Assembly: GCA_947034895.1 (NCBI GenBank)
Contig: OX344762.1
Span: forward strand, 69,806,981 to 69,870,980
Direction of reading: 5' to 3'
DNA length: 64,000 nt
Origin: Rhytidiadelphus loreus
Lineage: Eukaryota; Streptophyta; Bryopsida; Hypnales; Hylocomiaceae
The notes below the pieces were generated by a model. It did no database searches and had not been told where the DNA came from. It saw only the letters and a program-made list of their open reading frames with translations. The position numbers and the translations under genes were made by a program. Within the stretch, counting starts at the first letter, position 1. Each line of letters opens with the position of its first letter. Positions 25,256 to 38,424 of the stretch are shown here, one piece after another.

Positions 25256-28200
25256 TGTGGGCACTTAATTACCCACCCTTGGTAATTAATCGGACACAAC
25301 CAGGTTCTAGGGGTTAACTAAATTCTAACCTAACGGGTGACTAAGCGTAGGTCCATTGTGCCTTCCAAGCAATGGATCTTCTTTACTAAGTTCCCAGTTT
25401 CCGCAGGTGACAACGGAGTTGCCCCAATTGGCGAGGGATTAGTTCGGGCTAACCGTCCCCTAACGGCAACCTATGCGAACTACCACCGAATCTATCCTAA
25501 TCTATGGGAATCTGAGGCTAAATGACCTCCCCTAAGACTAAGGGAGGATTACCTAAGTCCCCTCCATGGTTTCCTAAGTTGATTGGGTTTTTTCCTAATC
25601 TAAGTTATCTTCCTTCTAATTTAATTTATCGTTTCGCTAATTTATCTCCTAATTTAAATTACCTTTTCCCTAATTTATCTTCTAATTTAATTTATCTTTT
25701 TTCCTAATTGATCTTCTAATTTAATTTATCTTTTTTCCTAATTTAACTTATCTTTTTTCCTACTCTAAGTCTTTATTACCTAAGGCAATTTTTGATTTGC
25801 TAATTTAACCCTAACCCCTAATTGGATTATTTTGTCCTAATCTAATGTTTACTTCCTGGTTGAGTTCTGACTTTAACAGTTACTAATTCCTAGCCCTATC
25901 CGATCTTAGTCTAATTTGGTTGCTTTTATGGTCAACTTCTATGTATGAGATGGGTTGGATACTTCTAGTCCTATTGATAAACTTCTATGTCTAAACTTAA
26001 GGTCCCCCCTTAATTCCTATTTGCTAATCAAAATTAATCACTACTTAACAGAGTTTAGTGTAAATTAAAGGAAAAGCACAGGGGGTTAGTTTATTGACTC
26101 ACCTGATCGTTGTTGGCATGCGCGACATTTTCCTCCGTACCTCCGGCCGCGTGCTTGTATTCCATAGTAGACACGTATGTTGAAGCGGTCAAATGCCTAC
26201 GGCTTAGTCTTTGGCGAAGTAGTGCACTCTAACGACCCTTAATGGTCCCTTTCTTTCTCTTTGTCTCCCCCTCTTTTACTCCCACACTATTCCTACCAAA
26301 CTCTTAATGGAGTCTTACAACTATGACACTAACTTCTTGTAAGCCTAACTACCCCCTTACGTTGTCATATTCCGCGTCATTCTCATCCTTCCTCTAATGG
26401 TTGGAGAGGCCCTTTTGGGGATTCCCTTACACCCCTAAGCCTACTTTACTATTGATCTTCTCTCTCCTTCCTCCCCTACTTAGTCATGTCCCTCTCTAAT
26501 CTCGCTCCATTGTTTGTTTTGTCTTGTTGGAGGGATGTGAGAGCGTTTGGTTGCATGTGCAGGTCGGGTGTGCGGACGGCAACTTCTTTTCCTCCCTCCT
26601 CCCTTTGTTTGCTCTTAGGATTGATCAGTTTTTTTTTTTATACCCACTAACTGGACCCCCAGTTTTTAGTCTTGTGGGGAAAAAATCCCAAAAAAAATAG
26701 ATTGGGGCCCCGCAGGGCATCGTCCCGTTTGGTCTAGAGCAACCAGCTGTTGGACCGGCTGCTGGATCGCTTGCTGTACTGGCCGGTGGACTGGCTGAGC
26801 TGGCTTGGCTTAACTCCAAAATTCCTCACCCTCGGGTTCCCGTATGGGAACCCACTTACACAAAATTAAACCGGAAGCCGTTTGCCTAGGGTCAAGGTCA
26901 AAGCTTCGCCGTGGGGATTAACCTTGGACTTTGTGACTCCTAATCCCACTATCTCGTGACGGGGAGGGCTGCTACTTTCCTACAACCTAGGGCAACTCTT
27001 GGGGGCTAAACTTTGGCTTTTCCCAAGAAGATCTTGGGAACTAAACTTTGGAGCCAAAAAATGTATGGGGTGCAAAGCTTCGCCGTCAAATTGGTTTTGA
27101 CACCAAGTCTAAGACTTGGAATGCCCCTGGGTCCAAAGCTCCGCTGTCTAAGGCCTGTTTTTGACACACACTCTAAGACTAGGGTAGTTTATAGGTTCAA
27201 AGCTTCGCCGCCTTCAGAGCAGTGGGGCCCACACCCAAACACACGGAAGGTTGACTATGGTTAGGACTGAAATACAAGGCAACCGTACCCACAAAGTAAG
27301 CATAAACAAGGCCAGACTTACATACTAAAGGCCCCCCCAAAGCGGCATCGCCAAGGTACGGTGGGGGGTGACTTTAGGATTAGTACAAGGTACAACGGGG
27401 ACACGCAAGCGTAAGTGAAACTCACTCGACCCACAACAAGGTACAAGGTAAGATAGAAGGGCCCAAAGGGACCTTCGAAAGCTTGAAATAGAACAACAAC
27501 GGGAGCCAAAAGTACTCCAAAAACACCGTAGAGGTTTTTTGGCTTGAAAGGCCAAAAATTCCAAGATAACTTGGACCCACGGACCCAAAACAAGTATTGG
27601 GGGTGTTTTGGGAGAGAGAAGGGCCCCCTTTTATAGGTTTCCAAGGGCCCACTCCCCCCCCTCGATGAGTAACCTCATCCATCCGGATTTTCATCCAAAT
27701 TTGAGATTTTCACCTAATTTTGGGTTTTACGCTGGTCCTAACCTCTAACTTTTGGAGTTTAGCTCGGAATTGAAAATGGATTGCGCCAATGGCTTCAAAA
27801 TGCCATTTTTAGCCTAAAAGACCCCCTACCCCCTATTTCTATCACAAAAAACCCATCGGAAACTAGTGCCAACTGGAGCCAATTAAAAGGGTAAAAACCT
27901 AACTTTTGGGGTTTACCTCCTTTGGCTTGGGTAACTAGCTAGGGTTGTTGGGGAGGCTCTAGGGAGTAATAAAAGGCTCCTTGATGTCTTCGTTCCGACT
28001 TCGTACGCTCCCGGGACGCCAGTCAACCCCGCAAAGATCCTGCCGTAATTATTAATTGGGGGGATGTTGTCAGTTTCGGCTGCTTCCCGCTATTGGAACA
28101 TCATGAAATTTGTCGGGGCGCGTTATTAACATAAAAGATGCTAGTCTAATTTTTAGTGAGATTTTACCACGGCCTAGGTATTTCCCATGAATTTCCCAAC

Positions 28201-28896
28201 GTGGCCTTTGGCAGTTGACTACTCGGAAAAAGATCCTTTGGAGATCAGAAAAAACCGAGACTTTTTGGGGAACCTCTCATGGAGTTCCCCAAGCCACGTG
28301 CCAAGTCTTGGGCTATTCTGGCACATAGTTGGTGGCGAGGTGAAAACTGACTTCGGTTGAATCACCGGCAGTCAGGGAATCTTTCACATGTGAGGGAATC
28401 TTGGCGAATGGATTTTGGTGTGGACACCCCGACATGTTCTAGATCCAAGAACACTATCCGGCGGCTGTGGATTCCTCCATGCGGCCTTTCTGGGACAAGT
28501 AACACCTGCAAGTTAACAATTTGGATTCTTAATGTTTCGTCGGTGGAATGGGGAAACTAGAACCTATCTTTGGAGATTTAAGTGGGGACCTCCCTAACTC
28601 TCCTAAGACTAATTTAGCCTATCATGGTCACATGCACTAGGTTTGGGCTATTTTGGGCAAGTTCCTAGTAGCCCTATTGTTTCCCACTAATTACGGGTTC
28701 TAACCTATATACAAGTGGGTTTATGGGTAATCTATGGAGAAAAGGCTATTTATGACCAAATGCTATACTGGTACGTGACATACCTATTTTGGTTCTACAC
28801 TCTTTTGGGGGCTTTTTGTAGTACTTTATGCCTTAATTTGTAATAAACTAAAAAAAAGAAAACAATGAGTCCCAAGTGACGAATTTGGGGCTCACA
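25256..28896 (-). mobile_element. TG...CA element, copy A (solo-LTR-like), inside the methyltransferase-like gene
   Basis: On the minus strand it begins TGTGAGCCCCAAATTCGTCA and ends GTGCCCACA. A related copy is at 33341-37303. Both share the segments GACTTTTTGTGGAACCTCTC and TAATTTTTAGTGAGATTTTA (with variants), and several CAAAGCTTCGCCG-like motifs. There is no protein domain. TG...CA ends and ~3.6 kb of non-coding sequence suit a large solo LTR, but no 5 bp target duplication is visible. It separates two parts of a reading frame that otherwise continue. A degenerate TCTAATTTAATTTATC tract lies at about 25590-25760. Confidence 0.55.
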
Positions 28897-29004
28897 TATG
28901 GCAAGAAGCTGTTGAATCCATCATTGACGGAATTCCAATGTTCGCCCCATTCAATCTTCTCTGCAGCAGAGAAAACCTCACCGTCCCCAACTTCGTTTGG
29001 GATG
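28897..29004 (-). pseudogene. Stranded exon fragment of the ParB/methyltransferase-like gene
   Basis: On the minus strand this 108 bp is fully open and encodes a segment with FSAAEKIEWGEHW. Across the CACTA element it continues the frame of the exon at 37762-37410 (ending VFYVSI) once one copy of the ATG target duplication is removed. Downstream it stops at the edge of the TG...CA element, beyond which the DGNHR-containing part follows. It shows that one exon was split twice. Confidence 0.65.
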
Positions 29005-30765
29005 CACTATAAGAAAACTGTTTTTTTTTGGATGTCGAATCCAAAACGTAGCATGTCTTTGGCTAGACATACTATGTCCACATGAACATTGAGATGTTTA
29101 CTAAACAAATGCAATGAAAGTGTATGCTTATGTGGATGTTGTAGAAAATAGAGGAAAATTATGGTCATAGCATTAGGTGCTAGCAAAAACAACTATGCCG
29201 TTAAAGACATGACTGTAGACATAATGATGTTTCAAAGATTGTCCGAGGAAACAATAATTGCCACATCAGCATCCCTAGTTCATTTTAACCGTGGATAAAT
29301 TAGTAGAAATTACTGAAGTCTAGAAGAAAATAACTGCCCAAGGTGAAAAAAAAAGATGATGGGCAGGTAGTTTGGAAAAAAAAAACTAATGTGGCATGTG
29401 ACGTGGTATATGACATGAAAATTCAATGACGTGGACATGAAAAATGCTGACGTGGCATCTGATGTGACATTGTCTGAGAAGATTAATGTTGTTTTGAGTA
29501 ACATCAACTTGGACATCAACAAAAAATTTGATACTGTTTTTGGCGACATCTATTCAGATGTCTTTTTATACATTTTTTGAGATGTCAGCTTTGACATTGA
29601 AACATTTTGCAACATCAACTTTGACATACACCATAAAAAATAGCCCATAAAAAATACATAGTACATTGTACAAAATACACAATACATTATACACAATACG
29701 CTATACACAATATTTGGTATTTATGTCACATGACTTAAAAGCCAATTATTGTGTGTAAATAGACATGAAAAGACATACTATTTATACAAGTAGGGCTGTA
29801 GGAGGCATGACAAACTATATGGGATATGTAATTTTTCAAAATTATACAAAGCTGTCAAATTTGACATCTTAGTTGATATTGCAAAAAACATCTAGACATC
29901 TCAATTGATGTCTTAGTTGATGTAAAAAAAAACACTGTTAAACTTTTTGAATGGTGTCTAGGTGTGCTGATGTGGCATGCCACCTCATCTTTACTGGGTG
30001 CCATATTTTTTGATATTTTTCGAATTTGAGTCTATTTAAGTGAAGTGAAATTTACCAAATTTAGTTTATACTATGCTTTATTTTTTATTATCATGGAGTT
30101 GGGATGCACCCAAGCCAAATGAAAATAAAAAATAAAAAATAAAAAGTAAATCAAATGCCACATCACTTGACACTTTAAAATTTTTAAAATTTTTTAAAAT
30201 TAAAAAAAACAACTTGTCTAATGGCTGACCTAGTGACCTTCCCCTACATTTTATATTTGGTCAGGGTTTTACCTCAATCCATAGTAACTTTCTCTAATTT
30301 AACCAAAGTTAAACCAAAAGCTCTTGCCAACGTGGCATTTCTATGTTTTCTTGGACGTTGTACAAAATACAACTATGTTTTTCTTGATGTCTTTTAGAAC
30401 ATTACCGTTGCACAAGACATCAATTTGTTCCACCTATGACATGCAAACGTTTTTTGAAACATCGAACTCAATTCTACCTCCTATGGCTGCAATCCCATCT
30501 TTGTGCTCTTGTTTTGAAAAACATCCTTATTTGTTGCTAACGTTCAAAAAAATGCGGGCTTCTTATAGTGAACCTTCCTTGTTCAGATGATGTCACATAC
30601 ACATTACACCCAACATCCACAATCATTACTTTTGTCACCTGATGAATGTTTTCAAGACAACAGTTTCTTGTAGAAGACATAGAAGTAGACAAGCTGCCCT
30701 ATCCTTCAGATGTTCTACATGACATTTGCAAGCTATCACACATATATACAAAGAACATGGACGTA

Positions 30766-31692
30766 TTAACCCCTAAAGGACCATTGTCCCCTCGGGGGAC
30801 AAATGTGTTTTTGGACAGATACCTACGAGGAGAATTTTTGTTGTGATTTTTTGAAACTTCTTTTGGAGATGGAAAAATTGATAAGCTTTGTGGGAATATA
30901 ATTTTTTTCACAATTGGTGCCCGAGAACAAAAGTTATGACCAAATAAGCTCAAACGAGGGGATGGGCAGTCCGGGCAGCAAAAAAAAAATAGACAAAAAT
31001 TTGAATTTTTTTTTAATATTTTTTTCTCATAGATTATATTTTTGTCTATCTAGAAAGCTTTGATTCATTTCATTTGGATTTGTTATGAGCAAGTTATGGA
31101 CATTCTTGTTTTTCAGGCAGTTGGAGCATCTTCTTGAAAAAAATAACTTGTAGGATTCATTTTTTAATGCAATTTTTTTTTTTTTCAATTTTTTCTTACA
31201 TGGTCTGATTTACTTTTTAGAACAATCCCACCATTGAGATTAGTGCATTTTAATTCCATCTAAAATATATTATAATTTTAGATTTTCCTTATATCTTGTA
31301 CCTATTTTTATTTAACAATTTTTTTAAGAATGATTCTTAAGTTTTTTTGAATTTTTTTTCCCCTAGACTCTCAACTCAATTCTCCACCATAAAGATTTAA
31401 ATCTCAAAACTCTGTAGTGCAAAAGTTTTAAGTTAAAAATGTTCAAAGTAAGAAAATCTAGTCCTACAAGGTGCTGAAAACTTATTTTTTTCACTTTAAA
31501 CTCAGATATCTTGCAATCTGTACGGTCAAAAATTCTAAATTTTTTTCCACACACTCTCATACTAGTTAGATGTAAGATCCTACGGTTAGATATGAAAAAA
31601 AAACAATTTTCATTTTTTTCACTCTTTGCTATAGATATGGCAGTTTTGACTGTTTTTTGGCAGGAAAAAGACCTTGGTCCTTCAGGGGTTAA
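30766..31692. mobile_element. TTAA MITE nested in the CACTA element
   Basis: The clearest copy of the family. It has TTAA at both ends and inverted termini TTAACCCCTAAAGGACC and TTAACCCCTGAAGGACC (right end reverse-complemented). About 920 bp, no coding sequence. Confidence 0.75.
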
Positions 31693-32924
31693 GCTTCAAC
31701 CTTAGGAATTGCATTGTCACCCACAATGACAAAGTAGGCTCTTTTTTCATCTATGGAATGCTACATTGAGTCAACTTCTTGTATTGGTTGTAGTCTATCA
31801 AAGTCCCTATCATTTTGCAATTGAACCATGTTCAAGATGGATTGGGTAGAGTACGTATAGTGCCTTCCATTACTCTTAACCTCTATTCGGCACACAACTT
31901 TCCAAAATGTTCAATTTTCTTTCTCACAAATGTCAACCACTCCGCAAAAGGTAAGAATTTTATTTAGGGTGGATAACAAACAACTCTTTGTGGTTGCAAG
32001 AGCCTTGACTATAGACAAAAAACTCCACATCCTTTCCATCTCTAGGCCTTTGTCAAGATGTATTCCTTGCATGATACATTGCTTGGTATCATTTAGAGCA
32101 CTGGTCTAAACAATTGTATGCAATGCCTTAATACCATATATGAGAACTACAAATGTCTACACTGATGCTTTTTGATCGGTGTCTAAGTTTGTAAAGACAA
32201 CTACCTATGACATCTACTTATATATTAGTGTTGATACCAACATCATAGGAGACATCAACATGTACTTTTGATGTTTTCCATGACGTCTCAGAAAATGTCT
32301 AGACATTTAAATGCAGTCTGCATTTCTACTTGTAACAATTCTTGTGTATTCCATATCCCATATTGTTTGTCTAACTTTCCACCATCCCTCTTGTATAAAG
32401 AGGTTGTCTTCTCCTCTCTATATAATCACATCAAGTGGTTTTTAAGTCATGTACTATAATATCCAAATATGGTGTATTTTGTATGGTGTATTTTGTATTG
32501 TATATGGTGTACTATGTATGACATGTATTGGACATTTTTGAAATACATTTGGAGTCATATGACATAATTCTTAATACAGTGTATTTTGTATGGCATATTA
32601 TGTATTGTATATGGTATATTATATATGGTGTATTATATATGGTGTATTATATATGAAATGTTGTATTGTATATTATGAAATTTGGATGTGCATTATGTAG
32701 GACTTGTGTAATTGTCCATATTGACATTATGCCAAATAGCACATTTGACCACTTAAATGTCAAAAGTGACATCATTTTGTTCTTCTAAATCATATTGGAC
32801 GTTGCAAGAAATATTTATGGTGAAATTAGGACATCTACAATGACATCCCACAACATCTAGATGTTTAAGTTGACGTCTCAATAAATGTCTAGACATCTAC
32901 AATGACATCTTAGAAAATGTCTAG

Positions 32925-33050
32925 ACGTCTAAGTTGATGTCTTTCAAAACGTTTAGATGTCTAAGTTGATGTCTTTCAAAACGTTTAGATGTCTAAATTG
33001 ATGTCTTTCAAAACGTCTAGATGTCTAAGTTGATGTCTTCAAAAACAATA
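32925..33050. repeat. 32 bp tandem repeat in the CACTA subterminal region
   Basis: About four units of TTTAGATGTCTAAGTTGATG plus TCTTTCAAAACG. Each holds inverted GATGTC/GACATC-type motifs, probably part of the CACTA transposase-binding region. Confidence 0.65.
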
Positions 33051-33340
33051 TTAAATTTCTTAAACAACAAGAAAATGCGTTGACGTGGCAAAGAAATGTG
33101 TTGACGTGGCATGCCACATCATCCTTACTAAATGCAATGTTAGATGCCACCTCAGATGCCACGTCATGGACGGGCATGGATGAAAAAAATCCTACATGGC
33201 TTCCCGCGCATGTGTGGCACTTAGGTGGCAGCCACATGGCGACCTTTCAGGACCCCGTTGACCCATGTTTTTTGTGATGTCTGGCGAAAAATTTGTGATG
33301 TCCGGCCAAATTTTCGATGTTTTTGGCATGTCTGCATGGG

Positions 33341-36300
33341 TGTGAGTGTTTTTAACCCCCCCCATGGTAAATAAATTCACAACAGGTTCTTGTTTATTTT
33401 CACTGGTTTTGCTAGGGGTGTCTAAGCGTCGTCCATTGTGCCTTCCAAGCAATGAACTCTTTCTTTAAATTCTTACATGTTCCTTCTTGTGTCAAAAGAA
33501 GTTTAGTCTTTACTTAACTAAGGTTATTCCTTTAATTGGTTCAAAGCTAAGGTCACGGTGGTTTCTAAGTATAAGTAATTACAGGCTAAATTTAACTACT
33601 TAAGTTTGTAGGTCATCTCATGCCATTTCTAAAAACATAAAATTCATCGAAATCCAACCTTCCTAGCCAAGGTTATGAGCGGATGAAGTTTTGTCCTAAA
33701 AGGACCCTGAAAACTTCATCCAGTGTTTTAAAATACTTACCTAATTCAATTAATTCTGAAATTTTACCTACTGGCTTAAGTTACTATTTAATATTTATGG
33801 TTTTAATTTCAAGTCATTTGAATGATTTCTACTCTGTGTCACCCAAATTCTTACCTATTTTTCATCCATTCATAACTTCTTCAATTTTGATCCAAATTAG
33901 CCGTATGATACCTTCTTAGAAAGATATGGACTTAAGCTTTAAGATCATACTCTAAAACTTTGGAATTGAAATAGTCTAGTCTGACTGACTTGATCCTCTA
34001 ATTCGGTTCCTATGTCTAAATACTACTTTTAAAGATTAAAAAGGAAATTCAAGAACTCAAATTCATACCTCGGGGTTAATGTCATCGTGAAGGTTGTAGT
34101 GTACTCCCTCGATATCTTCATTGTTCGCCATCTTCCTTAGTCCTTTGATAATTTTGCCCACGGCTTAAAAAAAGTGTTAAATACAAGTCTAAGTTCTATT
34201 TCTCAACTTCTTCCTTCCCTTTTCTTTCTTTCTTCTTCTTTTACTTCTACACTATTTAGACTCTATTATTTGATCCTCTCTAAACAATAATTGACTTCCA
34301 AACCTTTCAAGTCAATTATTATTCTATCCTATTTCTAATGGTCTAAAATACTTTGCAAAGATTTCCAACCTAATCCTAATTGAATCCAAAACTCTTCAAA
34401 TTCTAATTGTCACTTCATCTCTCTCATTCTAAGTTGGAGTTTGAACTCCCTTCTATGTGAAACGTGAGAGTGAAGAGCTTTGAGAGAGTTTTTGAAGACA
34501 CTACTTCTATCTATTTCTTTGTATGCTTTTGAAGTCCTTTTTTAGCAATGGAAACGTTGCTAATTGGGACACTCTATCTTCTAATTCTATGTCTAATTGA
34601 GAGTTAGTCTACTTGCTTCCTATCTAATTTCTATTAGTCTTTTCTTATCGAATGTCAAAAGACACAATTAGTTTTCTTAAACTAGCAATTTAGACTTCCA
34701 GAAACAATCATAAATTTCCAACTAGTTCGGGTAGAAGCTGGCAGTTCAGTTCGAGCTAGAGGCTGGCAGTTCAGTTCGAGCCAAAGGCTGGCAGTTCAGT
34801 TCGAGCCAGAGGCTAGCAGTTCAGTTCGAGCTAGAGGCTGGCAGTTCAGTTCGAGACAAAGGCTGGCAGTTCAGTTCGAGCCAGACAGTACCCCTTCATT
34901 GTTACCCGCCGTCTGGGATTGATACCCGTCGTCTGGGATTGATACCCGCTTATTCAGCCCCCCAGCCAGTCCAGCAACTGCTCGTCTAGAATGTGACAGA
35001 ATGTGATTTTTGGTGACAGAATGTGATTTTTTTGGAGATTTGGAATTCCTTAGTGGTTTTTTGCAAAACAAAACAAAAACACTCTTATGCTAATGGGAAC
35101 TTTGACACACCCTTCCACAATTTCTTCTAATTCTAAGTTAGGATATGGACTATAACTTTTGGAGGCTAAACTTGATTTTTCCAAACAAATGTTTGGAGAC
35201 TAAACTTGATGTGTTAAAAAACACACCCACTGGTTGGAAAGTCGTTCTAATTTTGTAAGAGGTTTGTGTGAGAAATACTAATATTTTTTTGGGAAGTAGC
35301 AAAGTCAAAGCTTCGCCGTATTTTGTAAAATCACGGGAAAAAAAAAATCTAAGTGCCTTAAACGTATGAAGTCAAAGCTTCGCCATAGCTTGGAAAAAAC
35401 TCTAAAGAATCCTAACAAAAGGGAACCATAGCTCCGCCGTAATTCTAGAAAGTACTAACACATTTAGAACACTCCTAACCGTACAGCCAGAGCTTCGACG
35501 TGAGTTGGAATATGAGAGATTTCCTAGACAAGTTTCTAAAGAGTTTGGCTTGCCCAAGGGAAGAGATAGGACACAAAACACAACACTTAAGAAATTTACA
35601 ACAAGTGAGTGTTAGTGATACAAAACACAAATATAATTAGTACAAATTGAGAAATAACAAGCTAAAGGACTTCCCTAAGCGGCATCGCCAATCACAAGGG
35701 AAGAACCTCTAGAGTTAGTACAAAGTTAGTCCCAAAACACCAACAAAAGTTGCCCAAAGAAGCAACACACAAAGTTAGAGCAACAAAACACAACTAATAC
35801 TTGTCCAAAACTCCCAAAACATGCACAAATCAAACACAAGGTTTGAAGGGACCCCAAAGTCCTTCAAAGCTTGCAAAAACAACAACAAGATGAGCTTGAA
35901 ATGCTCAAAAAACACACGTTGACAACTTTGGCTCAAAAAATGACCAAAAACTCCACGTTAATGGAGCATGTGTATAAATTTGCCAAAAAATGGCAAGAAG
36001 GGGTGAGAAGAGAGGAGAATGAGTGCCCTTTTATACGTTTCCAAGGGCACTCAACTCCTCTCATTTTCCTACGGTAATCTTATCACTTAGGATTTTCATC
36101 CTAATTTTCCCTATTTTCACTTCTACGTTGGACCTAACTTCTAACTTTTGGAGTTTAACTCCAAATCACAAACGGATTGCGCCATTGGCTTCAGAAGGTC
36201 ATTTTTAGTCTAAAGATACCCCCTCCCCCTTTTCTATCACTAAAAACTCAATGAATCCTAACGCCAACTTAACGACCAAAAAGGGTAAAAACCCAACTTT

Positions 36301-37303
36301 TGGAGTTTGACTTTTCTATGAAAAGTAAGTGGCCTAGGCTCTTTAGTAGGTGTAAGGGAGTAAGAAAAGACCTAACTTTGACCTCATTCCGATTTCGTAT
36401 GCTCCCGAAACGTTGGTCAACTCCACGGTAATCTTTAAATTTGCCGGTCTTAGAGGAATCTTGCAAGTTCGGGTACTTCTGGCTATCAGAATGTCTTGAA
36501 ACTTGTTGAAGCATCTTATTAACATAAAACAAGCTACTCTAATTTTTAGTGAGATTTTACCGCAATTTGGGTAATTTCTAGGATTTCTAGAATTTCCCAT
36601 CGTAGGTTTTGAGCGGTTGACTGCTCGGAAAAAGATCTTTGATGATCAGAAAAAACCGAGACTTTTTGTGGAACCTCTCATGGAATTCCACAACCCATGT
36701 GCAAGCTCATATTCTTACTTTGTACAATGGTCATAGGAGATTCGAAGGATGCCATCTCCTAGAATTACCGGTGTCTAGGGAATCTTTCACATAAAGAAGA
36801 ATCTTGGTAAATCAACTTTGCCGTTGAGCTCCTAACGTGGTATAGACGCCAAAACACCATCCCTTGGCCATAGATTCTCTCTACTGGCCCGTCTTGAATT
36901 TGTGCCACCTGCAGGCTAACAATTGGGGTTTCTACTAAATTGGATAAACGTTTTGGAACTGAAACCTCTCTTTGGGAATTGACTTTAGGGTTCTCACCTA
37001 GGTTCCCTCGAACCAAATTGGCCATAGTTTGTCACAAGCAGGGTAGATTAGGCTATTATGGGCAATATCACTCAATATGTACAATTTGCCCTATTTCCCG
37101 GGTTTCAACCTATATACAAGCGGTTTTATGAACTAACTAAGCCAAAACACTCAATTTATGCCTATATACCGTATTGGTATGTGACATACTCATTTTGGCT
37201 TTCTACTCTTTGGGGGGCTTTTTGTACCTAAAACCTAACTTAATTTTGCAAAAATTGAAAAAAAGAAAATCATGAGTCCCAAATGACGAATTGGGAGCTC
37301 ACA
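33341..37303 (-). mobile_element. TG...CA element, copy B (solo-LTR-like), nested in the CACTA element
   Basis: The minus strand starts TGTGAGCTCCCAATTCGTCA and ends AACACTCACA. It shares termini and internal blocks with copy A, including CAAAGCTTCGCCG-like motifs around 35300-35490 and a GCGGCATCGCCAA segment. No protein domain and no clear target duplication. Its position inside the CACTA element dates it after that insertion. Confidence 0.55.
34735..34890. repeat. 25 bp tandem repeat
   Basis: About six units of GGCTGGCAGTTCAGTTCGAG plus a five-base variable linker, inside TG...CA copy B and absent from copy A. Confidence 0.75.
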
Positions 37304-37409
37304 GCGGGACGCAAGTTTCAAGACGTCCTTGCAAACGTAGAAAAACGACATCACAGACGTGCGGATGTCTAAATCTCAAAATCTCAAAAAACACAGTTTT
37401 CTTATAGTG

Positions 37410-38307
37410 ATGGAAACGTAAAATACCCTGGCTCCCTCTTCGTACCCCCCCGTGAACTGATTTTCGAGCAAAGTTAAGTCGCATGCCAGTGTAGGACGAA
37501 CTATCGGCATGGGCACGAGCCTGCACAATGGGATCTTCATGCGTGATGCATCCGTGGATGTCAACCTCAAGCCATACAGAATTGAAACGGTGTCCAATTT
37601 CTAGGACTTCCTTATGTCATCCTCCAAAGCATCTTTCCGCACACCAGGGATATCGACATCTTCTAAATCTGAATCGGAGACCACATTTGGCTGCTGAGCG
37701 ACCTCAACAATGGCATTACTAGTGGGGGGGGTCATAATCATTGTTTGAGACTCTATAATGGTCTGCGTCATAGTAAGAATGACAAACATAATTATTAGAA
37801 TAAAATAATGAATAGTCGTTCTTGTTGTTCCATAAAAGTCCCGATTCAAATTTTATAGAGAAAACCAATGTCATACATGAATCACATCCACGGTCAAATC
37901 CCACAGTCGCATTTTTGATTGACTGATCTATAATGCCCACAACACCAAATGAAAATGTCCACATCCGTGTCATCTGCGGATGTCACCTCTAAATCATCGT
38001 GAACACATGTACAGTACTCAACACTCTATCGCGGTAAGGATATCGAGTCTCTCTCATCGGTTGATCCAATGGATGATCCCGAGGACAGAACACATTCAAC
38101 ACTATTGACTAATGCTCTATCACCATGTTGGGTAAACGTCTGAAGAGGCCTTACTAGTGGATGTAGGTGGTCTCCCGATCGCTTTGATGCAACCCCGGCT
38201 AGCGTGACCTCCTTCTTGAAACACGGGTGAAACTCTGGAGCCACCAGTACGTTAGTGGCCACTTGAACATCCGCACCTGTCTGCTCCTCAACCGCGAGAA
38301 TACCCCC
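37410..38307 (-). pseudogene. ParB/methyltransferase-like gene, 5' part (decayed)
   Basis: Two probable exons on the minus strand: about 38307-37987 and 37762-37410. The first has an in-frame TAG at 38028. The second begins with an acidic stretch (VVSDSDLEDVDIPG) and then shifts frame twice: near 37620, and at the seven-base G run (C run on the plus strand) near 37450, where one base too many separates two protein-like frames (one with RFNSVWLEVDIHG, the next with GGYEEGARVFYVSI). The frame then runs into 28897-29004 across the CACTA element. No conserved domain is recognised here. The true N-terminus is not found. Confidence 0.5.
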
Positions 38308-38424
38308 CTGTACACCAATTAATAGAGGTAAACATGACTAGATATTACATTTAATAATAAAGCAAGCGGACCTGTCAATCCCATTCAATCACCTTCCAAG
38401 CACAAGTCAGGGCTCCCCCCTAGG

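Larger units (their letters stand above)
29005..37409. mobile_element. Non-autonomous CACTA transposon, 8.4 kb, TSD ATG
   Basis: The left end CACTATAAGAAAACTGT and the right end's reverse complement share the same first 17 bases. The element is flanked by a 3 bp target duplication, ATG, at 29002-29004 and 37410-37412, as expected for CACTA elements. The interior has many GATGTC/GACATC and TGACGTGGCA subterminal repeats, typical of transposase-binding regions. No transposase frame is seen. It contains a TTAA MITE (30766-31692) and a 4.0 kb TG...CA element (33341-37303), so the CACTA core is about 3.5 kb. It inserted into an exon of the methyltransferase-like gene. Confidence 0.85.

Noticed and set aside
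25256..28896. 5 bp target duplication for the TG...CA element
   Set aside because: Flanking bases do not match on either side, so none is claimed.
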